Assembly: GCF_030645195.1 (NCBI RefSeq)
Contig: NZ_JAUSLW010000128.1
Location: 1 to 64,000 of the forward strand
Source: Phenylobacterium sp.
GTDB taxonomy: Bacteria; Pseudomonadota; Alphaproteobacteria; Caulobacterales; Caulobacteraceae
Direction of reading: 5' to 3'
Length of the DNA: 64,000 nucleotides
In this document: piece by piece, positions 52,995 to 62,382 of the stretch
Numbering within the stretch: the first letter of the stretch is position 1
How the letters are laid out: each line of letters begins with the position of its first letter
Notes under the pieces: model-generated
What the model was told of the DNA's origin: nothing
Database searches by the model: none
Seen by the model: only the letters and a program-made list of their open reading frames with translations
Position numbers and translations under genes: made by a program

Positions 52995-53008
52995 TTGGCG
53001 AAGATCAA
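52995..53008. promoter_or_regulatory. Possible FnrL/FixK-type site between nrdJ and ytfE
   Basis: TTGGCGAAGATCAA matches TTGAT-N4-ATCAA at all but two bases of one half-site. It is in the divergent spacer of two genes expected to respond to low oxygen or NO. Weak evidence by sequence alone. Confidence 0.3.
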
Positions 53009-53079
53009 GCCAGCGTCCGGCCACGTTCAATGCGCGCGCGACGAGGGCGGCCTAGGCTGACCTCATTGAGGAGGCCGAT

Positions 53080-53688
53080 ATGATCCCGATCCCCACCCCC
53101 GGACTCAACCTCTGGGCCCGCGAGCTGGTCAAGCGATCCCCCGAGGCCAATGACATCTTCCGCGTCCAGGGTCCCCTGACGACAGTGGAGAAGCTTGAGC
53201 GCGACCTGACCCTGGCCGGCCGGGGCGACAAGGCCGCCCACCGCGCCGTCGCGGGGCTGATCGAGCACATCCTGGAGCGTTATCACGAGACCCATCGCCG
53301 GGAGTTCCCCAAGGCGATCGATCTGGCGCGCACCGTCGAGCGAGTCCACGCCGCCGATCCCGCCTGCCCCCGAGGCCTCGCCGACCACCTGGCGATCATG
53401 TCCGACGACCTGGAGGGCCACCAGCGCAAGGAGGAGAACATCCTCTTCCCCACCATGCTGGCCGGCTCCTGCGGCGTGTTGCGCTTCCCTATCTCGCGCA
53501 TGATGTCCGAGCACGGCGACGTCTATGAGCAGCTGGCCCGCCTGGAGACCCTCACCAAGGACTTCACCCCTCCTCAGGGCGCCTGCCAGACCTGGCGCGC
53601 GCTCTCCCAGGCCTGCCGCAAGCTCGACCGCGACCTGCGCGAGCACATGCGCCTGGAGAACGACGTCCTCTTCCTTCACTTCCTGTGA
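53080..53688 (+). CDS. ytfE: RIC/YtfE-family di-iron protein (iron-sulfur cluster repair)
   Basis: This 202-residue hemerythrin-like protein has the RIC pattern: IEHILERYHETHRREFPK, RTVERVHAADPACPRGL, DLEGHQRKEENILFP, MMSEHGDVYEQLARLE, ACQTWRAL and the closing REHMRLENDVLF. Together these provide the His and Glu ligands of a di-iron site. RIC proteins repair iron-sulfur clusters damaged by NO or peroxide. The usual N-terminal ScdA domain with its Cys-Cys pair appears degenerate: residues about 8-45 resemble it but have no cysteines. It is divergent from nrdJ, with an FNR-like site between. Confidence 0.85.
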   Translation: MIPIPTPGLNLWARELVKRSPEANDIFRVQGPLTTVEKLERDLTLAGRGDKAAHRAVAGLIEHILERYHETHRREFPKAIDLARTVERVHAADPACPRGLADHLAIMSDDLEGHQRKEENILFPTMLAGSCGVLRFPISRMMSEHGDVYEQLARLETLTKDFTPPQGACQTWRALSQACRKLDRDLREHMRLENDVLFLHFL

Positions 53689-53705
53689 GCCCGGCCTGAG
53701 GCTCT

Positions 53706-54893
53706 TCAGAAATCGAGAACCTCGACCCTGTCCCCAATCGCGGCGGCGGGGTCGCCGGGGCGACGGCGGATGAGCGCGTCGGCAAGGGCCAGCGCCTTCT
53801 GCGACGAAGAATCCTGGTCCGGCAGGGGCGCGACACCAGCTGGTGTGTTCCGCGCCCGCACGAAGGTTTCCCGATCGCCGCACGCCGCCAGGGCCAAGGC
53901 CAGGGGCGCCTCGCGCCAAGCCAGGGCCCGGTTCGGATCCTGCCCGCCCAGGCCCGCGATCAGGGGCGCCAGCAGCAGGCGCGCCGTCACCAGGGCCGCG
54001 GTGGGATTGCCGGGCAGGCCCACCACCAGCCTGCCGCCGGCGCGTCCGAGCCAGACAGGTTTTCCGGGCTTGATGGCCACCTTGGCGAAGGCGCAGTCCA
54101 GGCCGAAGGGCGTGAACATCGCCTTGGCGTAGTCCCGCTGCCCGACCGAGGCCCCGCCGGTGACCACCACCAGGTCGGCGGCCCGCAGGGCTTCGCCCGC
54201 CGCCGCCTGCAAGACGGACAGATCATCGCCGGTCCGCCGACGCCCGATCACCTCGCCGCCCCAGGCGCGGACCAGGGCGGCCAGACCGAAGGAGACGCTC
54301 TCGGGGATCGACGCCCCTCCGCCCGGGCCATGCCCGGGTTCATGCAATTCGTCGCCGGTGCTGAGGATCATCACCCTCGGCCGTGCCACCACCTCAAGTT
54401 CGGCCAGGTCGGCGGCGGCCGCGGCGACCAGGCGCTGCGGGGTCAGGCGCAGGCCCGCGGCCACCAACTGGTCGCCGGCCTGGAAATCACAACCGACGGC
54501 GCGAAGGTGCCGCCCCCCGCACGGAGCTTGCGGAAAGAAGGCCAGTTCGCCCTCGTCGCCCACCGCCTCCTGCATGACGACGCGGTCGGCCCCGGCCGGC
54601 ACGGGGGCGCCGGTGAAGATCCGCACGCAGGCGCCGGGCGCGAGCGGGCCGTCGAAGCCTCGGCCCGCGAAGGCGGTCCCCATCACCGGAAGCCGGACGG
54701 CGCCCAGGGAGACATCGGCCTCCCGCACCGCATAGCCGTCCATGGCCGACACCGCCGCGGCCGGCGACGCGTGGCGCGCCAGGAGGGGCGCGGCCAGGAC
54801 CCGGCCGTCGGCCTGGTCGAGCCTCACCCGTTCGCTCGGGAGGGCGCGGGCCAGACCCGCGACCAGGGCCGTGGCGTCGTCGAAGCTGATCAA
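53706..54893 (-). CDS. moeA: Molybdopterin molybdenumtransferase
   Basis: This 395-residue enzyme inserts molybdate into adenylated molybdopterin. It shows ASPAAAVSAMDGYAVR, VRIFTGAPVPAGADRVVMQE, RVMILSTGDELHEPG, VVTGGASVGQRDYAK and VVGLPGNPTAALV, with a C-terminal beta-barrel domain IV at about 320-395. Length is typical. Its ATG overlaps the moaB stop by four bases (ATGA), so the two are translationally coupled. Confidence 0.95.
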   Translation of the reverse strand: MISFDDATALVAGLARALPSERVRLDQADGRVLAAPLLARHASPAAAVSAMDGYAVREADVSLGAVRLPVMGTAFAGRGFDGPLAPGACVRIFTGAPVPAGADRVVMQEAVGDEGELAFFPQAPCGGRHLRAVGCDFQAGDQLVAAGLRLTPQRLVAAAAADLAELEVVARPRVMILSTGDELHEPGHGPGGGASIPESVSFGLAALVRAWGGEVIGRRRTGDDLSVLQAAAGEALRAADLVVVTGGASVGQRDYAKAMFTPFGLDCAFAKVAIKPGKPVWLGRAGGRLVVGLPGNPTAALVTARLLLAPLIAGLGGQDPNRALAWREAPLALALAACGDRETFVRARNTPAGVAPLPDQDSSSQKALALADALIRRRPGDPAAAIGDRVEVLDF

Positions 54894-55429
54894 TTGCAGA
54901 CGCCCCGATAGCGCGGGATCTGGCCCACCAGGGAACAGGGGCGGAAGCGGCTGTCGAACTCCTCGGCCAGCACCAGGTCCCAGGCATCCTTGCAGGCGCC
55001 GGTCGAGCCGGGCACGCAGAAGATGAAGGTCTCACCGATCTGGCCGGCCAGGGCGCGCGACTGCAGGGTCGAGACCCCCACCGTGTCCCGGCTGGCCTGG
55101 TGGAACACCACCGAGAAGCCGTCCATGGTCCGGTCCAGCAGGGGCTGGACCGCCTCGGGCGTCACGTCGCGCGGCGAGAATCCGGTGCCGCCGGTGGTCA
55201 GGATGACGTCGACCTCGGCCGCCGCCGCCCAGGCGCGGACCTGGGCCGCTATGGCCTCCACCTCGTCGGCCACGATGGCCCGACCAGCCAGGACGTGACC
55301 GGCGCTTGTCAGACGATCGACCAGCAGGCCGCCGGAGGTGTCGGTGACCTGGGTCCGGGTGTCGGAGATGGTCAGGACCGCGATGTTCAGCGGGTGGAAG
55401 GGCAGCCGCTCGTCGATGCCGGTCTTCAT
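54890..55429 (-). CDS. moaB: Molybdenum cofactor biosynthesis protein B
   Basis: This 179-residue MoaB/Mog-type protein adenylates molybdopterin before molybdenum insertion. Motifs are NIAVLTISDTRT, ILTTGGTGFSPRDVTPEAV and FCVPGSTGACKDAWDLVL. It is the first gene of a moaB-moeA operon and complements moaA located 6 kb away on the same strand. No molybdoenzyme gene is present in the window, so the end user of the cofactor is not visible here. Confidence 0.94.
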   Translation of the reverse strand: MKTGIDERLPFHPLNIAVLTISDTRTQVTDTSGGLLVDRLTSAGHVLAGRAIVADEVEAIAAQVRAWAAAAEVDVILTTGGTGFSPRDVTPEAVQPLLDRTMDGFSVVFHQASRDTVGVSTLQSRALAGQIGETFIFCVPGSTGACKDAWDLVLAEEFDSRFRPCSLVGQIPRYRGVCN

Positions 55430-55457
55430 GGGAGATCAGGTTCCAGAATTTGTGGGT

Positions 55458-56747
55458 CTAGGCCGGCTTCGGGACCTGCCCGGCGTCCAGCGGCGCCCCG
55501 TCGCGCCAGGCCCTCAGGCGGGCGCCGTGGCGGCCCATCTCCAGCTTGGCGATGGCCCGCTTATGCACCTCGTCGGGGCCGTCGGCGATCCGCAGGGCGC
55601 GCATGCCGGCATAGGCCCGGGCCAGGCCGAAGTCCTCCGACATCCCCGCCCCGCCGTGGGCCTGCATGGCGGCGTCCAGCACCTTCAGGGCGGTGCGCGG
55701 CGCGGCCACCTTGATCATGGCGATCACCAGCTGGGCGGCCTGGTTGCCCACCTTGTCCATCATGTCGGCGGCCTTCAGGCACAGCAGCCGGGTCATCTCG
55801 ATCTCCAGCCGCGCCTCGCCGATCCGTTCCTCCCAGACCGACTGGTCGGCCAGCCTCTTGCCGAAGGCCACGCGGGAGAGCAGGCGGTCGACCATCTTCT
55901 CCAGGGCCACCTCGGTGGCGCCGAGCGCGCGCATGCAGTGGTGGATGCGGCCGGGGCCGAGCCGCCCCTGGGCGATCTCGAAGCCGCGCCCCTCCCCCAG
56001 GATCAGGTTCTCCACGGGAACGCGGACGTCGCGCAGCATCACCTCGGCGTGGCCGTGGGGGGCGTCGTCATAGCCGAAGACCGGCAGCATGCGCACCACC
56101 TCGAAGCCCGGCGCGTCGGTGGGGATCAGGATCTGCGACTGCTGGGAATGGCGGGCGCCCTCGGGGTCGGTCTTGCCCATCAGGATGGCGAGCTTGCAGC
56201 GCGGATCCCCGATGCCCGACGACCACCACTTGCGGCCGTTGATGACGTAGCTGTCGCCGTCGCGGCGGATCGAGGTCTGGATGTTGGTGGCGTCGGAGGA
56301 GGCCACGTCTGGCTCGGTCATCAGGAAGGCCGAGCGGATCTCGCCGTCCATCAGGGGACGCAGCCACTGGGCCTTCTGGCGGGCCGAGCCGTACTGGCGC
56401 AGCACCTCCATGTTGCCGGTGTCCGGCGCCGAGCAGTTGAACACCTCCGAGGCGAAGCCGACCCGGCCCATCTCCTCGGCGCACAGCGCGTATTCGAGGT
56501 TGCTGAGGCCCGGCCCCTTGAACTCGTCGTCGTCCTGCTCCGACGGATTGAGGAACAGATTCCACAACCCCTCGGAAAAGGCGCGCGCCTTCAGTTCCTC
56601 GACGATCGGGATGACGCTCCAGCGGGCCGCGCCCTCGCGGTCGGTCTGCTTCTGATAGACCGGGATGGCGGGATAGACGTGGGCCGCCATGAAGGTCCGC
56701 ACGCGGTCGCGCCACATGGTCTCACGCTCGGAAAGGCCGAAGTCCAT
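55458..56747 (-). CDS. Acyl-CoA dehydrogenase family protein
   Basis: This 429-residue flavoprotein has the N-terminal helical domain ([39 protein letters not shown]). The FAD-binding middle has [19 protein letters not shown] and [16 protein letters not shown]. The C-terminal helical bundle has [33 protein letters not shown] in parts near 370-405, typical of the family and containing the usual Arg and Glu regions. It should oxidise an acyl-CoA to the enoyl-CoA in fatty-acid-type catabolism. Chain-length or branched-substrate preference cannot be read from the sequence. It is monocistronic. Confidence 0.9.
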   Translation of the reverse strand: MDFGLSERETMWRDRVRTFMAAHVYPAIPVYQKQTDREGAARWSVIPIVEELKARAFSEGLWNLFLNPSEQDDDEFKGPGLSNLEYALCAEEMGRVGFASEVFNCSAPDTGNMEVLRQYGSARQKAQWLRPLMDGEIRSAFLMTEPDVASSDATNIQTSIRRDGDSYVINGRKWWSSGIGDPRCKLAILMGKTDPEGARHSQQSQILIPTDAPGFEVVRMLPVFGYDDAPHGHAEVMLRDVRVPVENLILGEGRGFEIAQGRLGPGRIHHCMRALGATEVALEKMVDRLLSRVAFGKRLADQSVWEERIGEARLEIEMTRLLCLKAADMMDKVGNQAAQLVIAMIKVAAPRTALKVLDAAMQAHGGAGMSEDFGLARAYAGMRALRIADGPDEVHKRAIAKLEMGRHGARLRAWRDGAPLDAGQVPKPA

Positions 56748-56989
56748 GGGCAGGCTCCCTCAAGGTCGATGGCAACCCTTAGGCCGAGCGCGCGCCATAC
56801 GCCTTGATGGCGGTCAAACCGCCCCTCGACCATGATCACCCGCCTCGCCGTAAGCCGGCTTTCCCATCCGCGCCCCGCGGGCGACTCGGCCGTCAACAAG
56901 TTGCGGCGCGATCACCAATGTTTCTCGCCAGCGTGACCTAATCGAATCGGTGGCCCCCTAGACGTGATCTCCTCACCGGAGGGGTCAAC

Positions 56990-59671
56990 ATGAAGTTTCG
57001 GCACAGTCATCGCGAGGCCGCGCTTTGCGGCGCGGCGTTATCAGTCCTCATCCTGGCCGGCGCATCGCCCGCCTGGGCGGCGGACGCGGCGGACGCCGAC
57101 GGGGCGGTTTCGGAATTGGTGGTCACAGCGCCGATCCGCGAAAGCCTGGAAAAGTCGCTGGCCATCCAGAAGGAAGCCGACAACGTCGTCAACGTCATCG
57201 CCGCCGACACCATCGGCCGCTTCCCCGACGCCACGGCCGCCGGCGCGCTGGCCCGCCTGCCCGGCATCGGCGTGCAGCGCGACCAGGGCCAGGAGCGCTA
57301 CATCCAGATCCGCGGCGCGCCGACCCGCTGGACCACCGTCGCCCTCGACGGGATCAACGTCCTGGGCGCCGAGGACCGCATCTTCCGCTTCGACTCCGTG
57401 CCGGCGGCCCAGATCAGCCAGGTGGTGCTGAACAAGACCCTGCTGCCGGACATGCCGGCGGAATCCCTGGCCGGCCGGGTGAACATCGAGACCTTCTCGC
57501 CCCTGAGCATGCCCGGCTTCCACGGTACGTTCGACGCTGGCGGCGGTTTCGTCGATCTGGGCGACGGACCAGTGAAGCAGTATTCCGGCCGCCTGTCCTG
57601 GGCCAACGACACCTGGGGCTTCAGCCTGATCGGCTCGCACTACTCCTTCGAGCAACAGACCGACAATTCGGAGCCCCGGTTCGACGCGACCGGCATCACC
57701 CAGCTGCGGATCACCAAATACATCATCACCCGGCAGACCGAATCCTACTCTGCGAAGGTCGAGTACGCTCCGAACGACGACAATCGATTTTCGTTCACTC
57801 ACCTGAAGACCGAGTTCAACGACTTCGAGGAGCGCAACCAGTACCGCTTCCAGTACAGCAACGCCTTCTCCGGAACGCGCAACTTCCAGACCGCCGACCT
57901 GATCGGCGTGCCGCAGGACGCCTCGTTCGAGGACGGGATCTATTCCAACGGCGTGTGGTTCACCGTGCTGCACGGCGAGCACAAGCTCTCCGACTGGAAC
58001 ATCGACTGGAATCTCGCCCACACCTCCACCGAGTTCAACACCTATACGCCCCTCACCACCCAACAGACCTCGACGGGGCTGGGGCGTCCGTCGGCGGCCA
58101 ACGCCCTGCTGCTGCCCTCCATGCAGCTCCAGGTGAACGCCATTGCGGGAGGCATCCCGTTCGCCACCCTCTACGACACGGTCAGCGTCGGTGGGGTTCT
58201 GACCCGCGGGCCGCAGCGGACCTCTCTCAACCAACTCAGCCTGAACGAGGAGTTCGCCAGCGAATTCAGCTCGCGGCTGGAAACCCAAGCCGTCACCGCC
58301 AAGTTCGACATCAACCGAGACTGGACCAGCTTCGGCGCCGAAGCCACCTTCAGCGCCGGCTTCCAGTATGACGACCGCAGCCAAGAGAACCAGGACGTCG
58401 CCCTGGTGCGGGCCGACGGCACGGTGGTCTCCAACAATCGCTCCGGCTTCAACCTGCGCAACGTGGCAACGCAACTCGGCCTGCCGTGGAATCCGAAGGC
58501 CTTTGTGACGTCCAACGCCTGGGACACCGGCTTCAACTTCGGCTTCACCGCCAACTACATCCACAACCCCGCCTGGGCCTATCAGCAGCGGCTGCTGATG
58601 GAGACGGCGCGGGCGGCCAACAAGGCGGGCACGGGCAATTTCGCGGTCTATGACTTCGATCCGCGCTCGGCCAATACGGTGGACGAGACCGTGGCCTCCG
58701 CCTACGCCATGAACAGGTGGAAGTGGGACCGCCACACCCTGATCGCAGGTCTCCGCGCCGAACGCACCGAGGTGACCACGGAGGGCCTGGCCATCGCCGG
58801 GACGGCGCTGATTCCGCTCAACTTCGCCAGCGAAGAGACCCACGTCTTCCCCAGCCTGCACTACACCTTCGACTATGCCGACGACGTGAAGCTGAGAGCG
58901 GCCTTCATCTCGGGCGCGGCGCGGCCCAGCCTTGCCGACATGCGCGCCTCGGTGACGGTCAACGACACGGCCCAGACCGTCACCGGCGGCAACCCCTTCC
59001 TGACGCCGGAAACCGCCTACGGCGTCGACGTCTCGGCCGAATGGTACTTCGCCCCGGCCTCCCTGCTCGCGGTCAGCGCCTATCACCGCGAGATCAAGGA
59101 CGTGCTGTTCGACGCCTCCACCCCGGTGGGCGACGACAGCTACAACTTCGGCGGCGTCAACCGGAGCGGTTATACCTTCAACACCACCCTGAACGGCGGC
59201 GCGGGACATCTCAGCGGGGTCGAGTTCGTCTACTACCAGCCCTGGACCTTCCTGCCAGGATGGACCTCCGGCTTCGGCTTCCAGGGCAGCCTGGCCCTCA
59301 CCAAGGGAGAGTTCGAGACCCCGGACGGCGCGACCGTAGAGTTCCCCGGCACCTCGGACAGGATCATCGGCGCCACGCTGTTCTACGAGAAATACGGTCT
59401 TTCGACCCGTCTAACCTATCAGTACCGCACGGACTGGCTGGACGAGGTGTTCCCCAGCGGCAGCGCGGCCAACTCGAACCTTTACTGGGACGAGACCACC
59501 CGCCTCGACCTCTCGGTCCGTTACCAGGTGAACGATACTCTCTCGCTGTTCATGGACGCCAACAACCTCACCAACGAGCGTGGCGTCCGCTACCAGGGCC
59601 AGGAAAACCGACCCTACGAGGTCGAAGGCTTCGGCCGCAAGTACCTGTTCGGCGTCCGCGCCAGCTTCTGA
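56990..59671 (+). CDS. TonB-dependent outer-membrane receptor
   Basis: This 893-residue receptor has a signal peptide (about residues 1-30, ending SPAWAADAA), a TonB-box-like segment (SELVVTAP), a plug domain (NVIAADTIGRFPDATAAGALARLPGIGVQRDQG, in parts near 68-105; RYIQIRGAP; VALDGINV) and a 22-strand barrel ending GRKYLFGVRASF with the terminal Phe. Caulobacteraceae encode many such receptors for sugars, iron chelates and other nutrients. The plug sequence (IGRFPD, ALARLPGI) resembles the TonB-dependent receptor subgroup linked to carbohydrate uptake. The ligand is not known, and the neighbours (acyl-CoA dehydrogenase, phn genes) are on other transcripts. Confidence 0.92.
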   Translation: MKFRHSHREAALCGAALSVLILAGASPAWAADAADADGAVSELVVTAPIRESLEKSLAIQKEADNVVNVIAADTIGRFPDATAAGALARLPGIGVQRDQGQERYIQIRGAPTRWTTVALDGINVLGAEDRIFRFDSVPAAQISQVVLNKTLLPDMPAESLAGRVNIETFSPLSMPGFHGTFDAGGGFVDLGDGPVKQYSGRLSWANDTWGFSLIGSHYSFEQQTDNSEPRFDATGITQLRITKYIITRQTESYSAKVEYAPNDDNRFSFTHLKTEFNDFEERNQYRFQYSNAFSGTRNFQTADLIGVPQDASFEDGIYSNGVWFTVLHGEHKLSDWNIDWNLAHTSTEFNTYTPLTTQQTSTGLGRPSAANALLLPSMQLQVNAIAGGIPFATLYDTVSVGGVLTRGPQRTSLNQLSLNEEFASEFSSRLETQAVTAKFDINRDWTSFGAEATFSAGFQYDDRSQENQDVALVRADGTVVSNNRSGFNLRNVATQLGLPWNPKAFVTSNAWDTGFNFGFTANYIHNPAWAYQQRLLMETARAANKAGTGNFAVYDFDPRSANTVDETVASAYAMNRWKWDRHTLIAGLRAERTEVTTEGLAIAGTALIPLNFASEETHVFPSLHYTFDYADDVKLRAAFISGAARPSLADMRASVTVNDTAQTVTGGNPFLTPETAYGVDVSAEWYFAPASLLAVSAYHREIKDVLFDASTPVGDDSYNFGGVNRSGYTFNTTLNGGAGHLSGVEFVYYQPWTFLPGWTSGFGFQGSLALTKGEFETPDGATVEFPGTSDRIIGATLFYEKYGLSTRLTYQYRTDWLDEVFPSGSAANSNLYWDETTRLDLSVRYQVNDTLSLFMDANNLTNERGVRYQGQENRPYEVEGFGRKYLFGVRASF

Positions 59672-59680
59672 TCCCCTCGT

Positions 59681-59760
59681 CCGGGCGCCGTTGGATCCCC
59701 GTACGGCGCCCGGTCGACCACTCAGCGTCCCTGCATGCCCAGCAGGGACGCCTTTTCTTT
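59681..59760 (+). terminator. Tandem terminators after the TonB-dependent receptor
   Basis: A perfect 11-bp stem CCGGGCGCCGT/ACGGCGCCCGG (59681-59713) is followed by GCGTCCCTGC-ATGCCCA-GCAGGGACGC and then CTTTTCTTT (59725-59760), a classic intrinsic terminator. Confidence 0.92.
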
Positions 59761-59883
59761 GGGGCTAAGGCCAGGCCGATGGCGTTGGGATCGAGCGCGA
59801 CCGGCCGTCCCGCCTCAACGGCGGCCGGCGCGGACAGTCGCCCTGATTCTTCAAGATGTTGAGGGTGGCGATCCGCGCGGGCC

Positions 59884-61014
59884 TTAGGCCGCCCGAGCGC
59901 CCTCGACCCAGACGCCGCGCACCACCGGCAGGCCGCCGCGGGTGCTGACCCGGATCAGGTCGGCGCGGCGGCCGGCCTCGATGACGCCGCGGTCGTGCAG
60001 CTGCGCGGCGCGGGCCGGCGCCTCGGTCACCAGGGCCACGGCGCGGGCCAGGCTCCAGTTGAATGGCGCCTCCGTAAGGGCGAAGGCGCACTCGATCAGG
60101 CTGCGGGGCACGTAGTCGGAGGCGAAGGCGTCCAGCAGGTCGGCTTCGGCGAGCTCCGAGGCCGGGACATTGCCCGAATAGGAGCCGCCGCGGATCAGGT
60201 TGGGACCGCCCATCACCACGATCATGCCGCGCTCCCGGGCGCGGCGCGCGGCCTCGATGGTCACCGGGAATTCCGAGACGGTGGCGCCCAGGTCGGCGGC
60301 CTCGTCGATGTGCTCGACATCCTCGTCGTCGTGGCTGGCCAGCGGAATGCCCCGGTCCTTGGCCAGGGCGGCCACCAGTCGGCGGTGGTTCACAGCGTTG
60401 CGGCTCTGGCGGTCGCGGATGCCGGCCATGCGCTCGTCGATGTCCTGGGCGGACATGCCGCCCGCGGCCCAGTTGGCCAGGTGCTTCTCGATATTGCGGT
60501 ACTGCCTCTGGCCCGGCGTGTGGTCCATCAGCGAGAACAGCGAGGTCAGGGGATGACCCGCCAGCTGCTCCAACCGCGCCGGCAGGTCGTCGGCCGGAGT
60601 CTCGCAGCGCCAGTGCAGGCGATGGTCGCCCTTCAGCAGGCCGGCGTCGCGCGCCGACAGCAGACCCTGCGCCAGCCGGGGCAGGTTGTCATGGTTCCGC
60701 GCGATGGACGGGTTGAAGGTTCCGATGCTCAGGCTGTCGAACACCGTGGTCACCCCCACCGACAAGCAGCAGCCGTCGTGGGTTACCGCCGCCGAGACCG
60801 GGTTCCAGTCGATGTTGGGGCGCGGAAAGAAGTGCTTTTCCAGGTTGTCGGTGTGCAGGTCGATGACGCCTGGCATCAGGACGTCGCCGTCCAGGTCCTC
60901 GCCCACGCCGCCGCCACGATCCACCGCGACGATCCGGCCGTCGCGCACCCGCACCGATCCGAGGAAGGAGTCGTCGGCGGTAACGATCCGGGCGTTCTTG
61001 AAGGCGAGGTCCAA
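59884..61014 (-). CDS. phnM: Alpha-D-ribose 1-methylphosphonate 5-triphosphate diphosphatase
   Basis: This 376-residue amidohydrolase-fold enzyme releases pyrophosphate from the C-P lyase intermediate after the PhnGHIJKL step. Metal-binding motifs include VIDLHTDNLEKHFFPRP, LASHDDEDVEHIDEA and FPVTIEAARRARERGM, and the C-terminus has the VTEAPARAAQLHDRGVIEAGRRADLI stretch in parts. TTG 61014 is chosen as start: AAAGGA lies just upstream and the length equals the E. coli enzyme. An ATG at 61047 would overlap phnF by 10 bp. It follows phnF on the same strand. Confidence 0.9.
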   Translation of the reverse strand: MDLAFKNARIVTADDSFLGSVRVRDGRIVAVDRGGGVGEDLDGDVLMPGVIDLHTDNLEKHFFPRPNIDWNPVSAAVTHDGCCLSVGVTTVFDSLSIGTFNPSIARNHDNLPRLAQGLLSARDAGLLKGDHRLHWRCETPADDLPARLEQLAGHPLTSLFSLMDHTPGQRQYRNIEKHLANWAAGGMSAQDIDERMAGIRDRQSRNAVNHRRLVAALAKDRGIPLASHDDEDVEHIDEAADLGATVSEFPVTIEAARRARERGMIVVMGGPNLIRGGSYSGNVPASELAEADLLDAFASDYVPRSLIECAFALTEAPFNWSLARAVALVTEAPARAAQLHDRGVIEAGRRADLIRVSTRGGLPVVRGVWVEGARAA

Positions 61015-61037
61015 GGCGGTTCCTTTCGGGTTTCGGA

Positions 61038-61745
61038 TCAGGTCCACTCTGGATCTGGGAAATCGATCACCACCTCTGTCGCCGAGCGCGAGATCCCATA
61101 TTCCAGGGGCCGGCCGAGACCGTCGATGTTGAGATAGCGGTGCACCAGCAGGGGCACGTGCCGCGGAATGCGCAGCTGCTCGGCTTCCTCGACGGTGGGC
61201 AGGCGCGCCGAGATGGCGGTCCGGCGGCGCGTATAGTCCGGGATTCCGGAGTCGATCAGGGTCTGGGTGATCGAGCCCCGGGACCGGTACATCTCGATGA
61301 AGGTCGGGAATCGCTCGTGGCTGAAATGGTGCTGGCTGATGCCGGTGGGCTCATCGTCGATGAATCGGCGGCGCTCCAGATAGATCACCGGCTGTCCGGG
61401 CCGCAGGCCGAGCTGCGCGGCGATCTTGGCGTCCGACGCGCGCGTCGTCAGCTTCAGGGTCTCGGTGCGCGGGATCCGGCCCCGCTCGCGCACACGCTCG
61501 GAGAACCGGGGTCGCCGTTGCAGCTGCATGGGCGTCGAGGGCCGCCGGACATAGCTGCCCCGGCCCTGGGTGGACTCCACGATCCCTTTGTCCTGCAGGT
61601 CCGACAGCGCCCGGCGGACCGTGTGTCGGTTGACCATGAACTCCCGCGACAGCTCGAACTCGGTGGGCAGCTTGTCGCCGGGCGTCAGCTCCCGAGCCAG
61701 AATCCGGCTCTCCAAGGACTGTGAGATCGTTCGCCATAGGGCCAT
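61038..61745 (-). CDS. phnF: Phosphonate-operon GntR-family regulator
   Basis: This 235-residue protein has an N-terminal GntR winged helix (LPTEFELSREFMVNRHTVRRALSDLQDKGIV in parts near 27-57) and a C-terminal UTRA effector domain (AQLGLRPGQPVIYLERRRFI, ISQHHFSHERFP, HVPLLVHRYLNIDG, SATEVVIDF). It is the HutC-subfamily member that usually controls C-P lyase genes. It is transcribed away from phnG, so the 166-bp spacer should contain its operator and the phosphate-starvation signal site. Confidence 0.9.
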   Translation of the reverse strand: MALWRTISQSLESRILARELTPGDKLPTEFELSREFMVNRHTVRRALSDLQDKGIVESTQGRGSYVRRPSTPMQLQRRPRFSERVRERGRIPRTETLKLTTRASDAKIAAQLGLRPGQPVIYLERRRFIDDEPTGISQHHFSHERFPTFIEMYRSRGSITQTLIDSGIPDYTRRRTAISARLPTVEEAEQLRIPRHVPLLVHRYLNIDGLGRPLEYGISRSATEVVIDFPDPEWT

Positions 61746-61793
61746 GGCGACATCGGTATCAGATACTCTTAGCAGTATTGCGACATCGAACTA

Positions 61794-61825
61794 GACAAGT
61801 CTTACTTGTGTCAAAGAACCTTCAT
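61794..61825 (+). promoter_or_regulatory. Candidate PhnF operator and overlapping Pho-box-like sequence
   Basis: GACAAGTCTTACTTGTGTC (61794-61812) contains a perfect ACAAGT-N3-ACTTGT inverted repeat, preceded by CTA as in HutC-type TAGAC operators. GTGTCAA-N4-CCTTCAT (61808-61825) resembles two Pho-box half-sites (CTGTCAT), each with two mismatches. Both are in the phnF-phnG divergent spacer. Pattern-based only. Confidence 0.42.
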
Positions 61826-61911
61826 CATTGGTTTGTTGCCGGACAACCCTCGCTCAACTAACACTAAACTTAATTGAATACAACAACCTGCCTACTTGTC
61901 GGAGTTTTGGA

Positions 61912-62382
61912 ATGGTGGTCAAACCAGTTGTCGAGGCGGCGCAGGAACGGCGGCGCTGGCTTTCCATCCTGGCCAAGGCGCAGCCGGGCGAGGTTCTGAG
62001 CGCCTGGGAAGACCTGGAGGCCCGCCCCGAATACCGCGCCCTGCGCAGCCCCGAGATCGGCATGGTCCTGGTGCGCGGCCGCATGGGCGGGACGGGGGAC
62101 GCCTTCAATCTCGGCGAGATGACCGTGACCCGCGCCGCGGTGCGGCTCGACAGCGGCGAGACCGGGATCGGCTATGCCGCCGGCCGCGACCGCAAGCACG
62201 CCGAGATCGCCGCGGCGGTGGACGCGATGATGCAGTCGGCTGATCTGCGCCCCGCCGTCGAGGGCGCCGTGATCGCCAAGCTGGCCCGCACCCAGGACGA
62301 ACGCCGCAGCACCTCCGCGCGCAAGGCCGCCGCCACCAAGGTCGACTTCTTCACCATGGTCCGCACGCGGAGCCCCGGCTGA
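61912..62382 (+). CDS. phnG: C-P lyase core subunit PhnG
   Basis: This 156-residue subunit is part of the PhnGHIJ complex that attaches phosphonate to ATP and cleaves the carbon-phosphorus bond. Visible signatures are RRRWLSILAKAQPGEV, VLVRGRMGGTGDAFNLGEMTVTRAAVRL in parts near 55-80, GYAAGRDRKHAEIAAAVDA and a C-terminal TKVDFFTMVRTR. The ATG at 61912 has GGAG seven bases upstream; an earlier frame opening gives an unlikely Cys-rich leader. It overlaps phnH by one base (TGATG). Confidence 0.94.
   Translation: MVVKPVVEAAQERRRWLSILAKAQPGEVLSAWEDLEARPEYRALRSPEIGMVLVRGRMGGTGDAFNLGEMTVTRAAVRLDSGETGIGYAAGRDRKHAEIAAAVDAMMQSADLRPAVEGAVIAKLARTQDERRSTSARKAAATKVDFFTMVRTRSPG

Noticed and set aside
50652-53060. 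An 802-codon plus-strand frame opposite nrdJ
   Set aside because: The class II RNR on the minus strand has full-length conserved motifs; the plus frame has none.
52896-53079. Cobalamin riboswitch upstream of nrdJ
   Set aside because: A B12-dependent enzyme suggests one, but the spacer lacks a recognisable B12-box core and is short.
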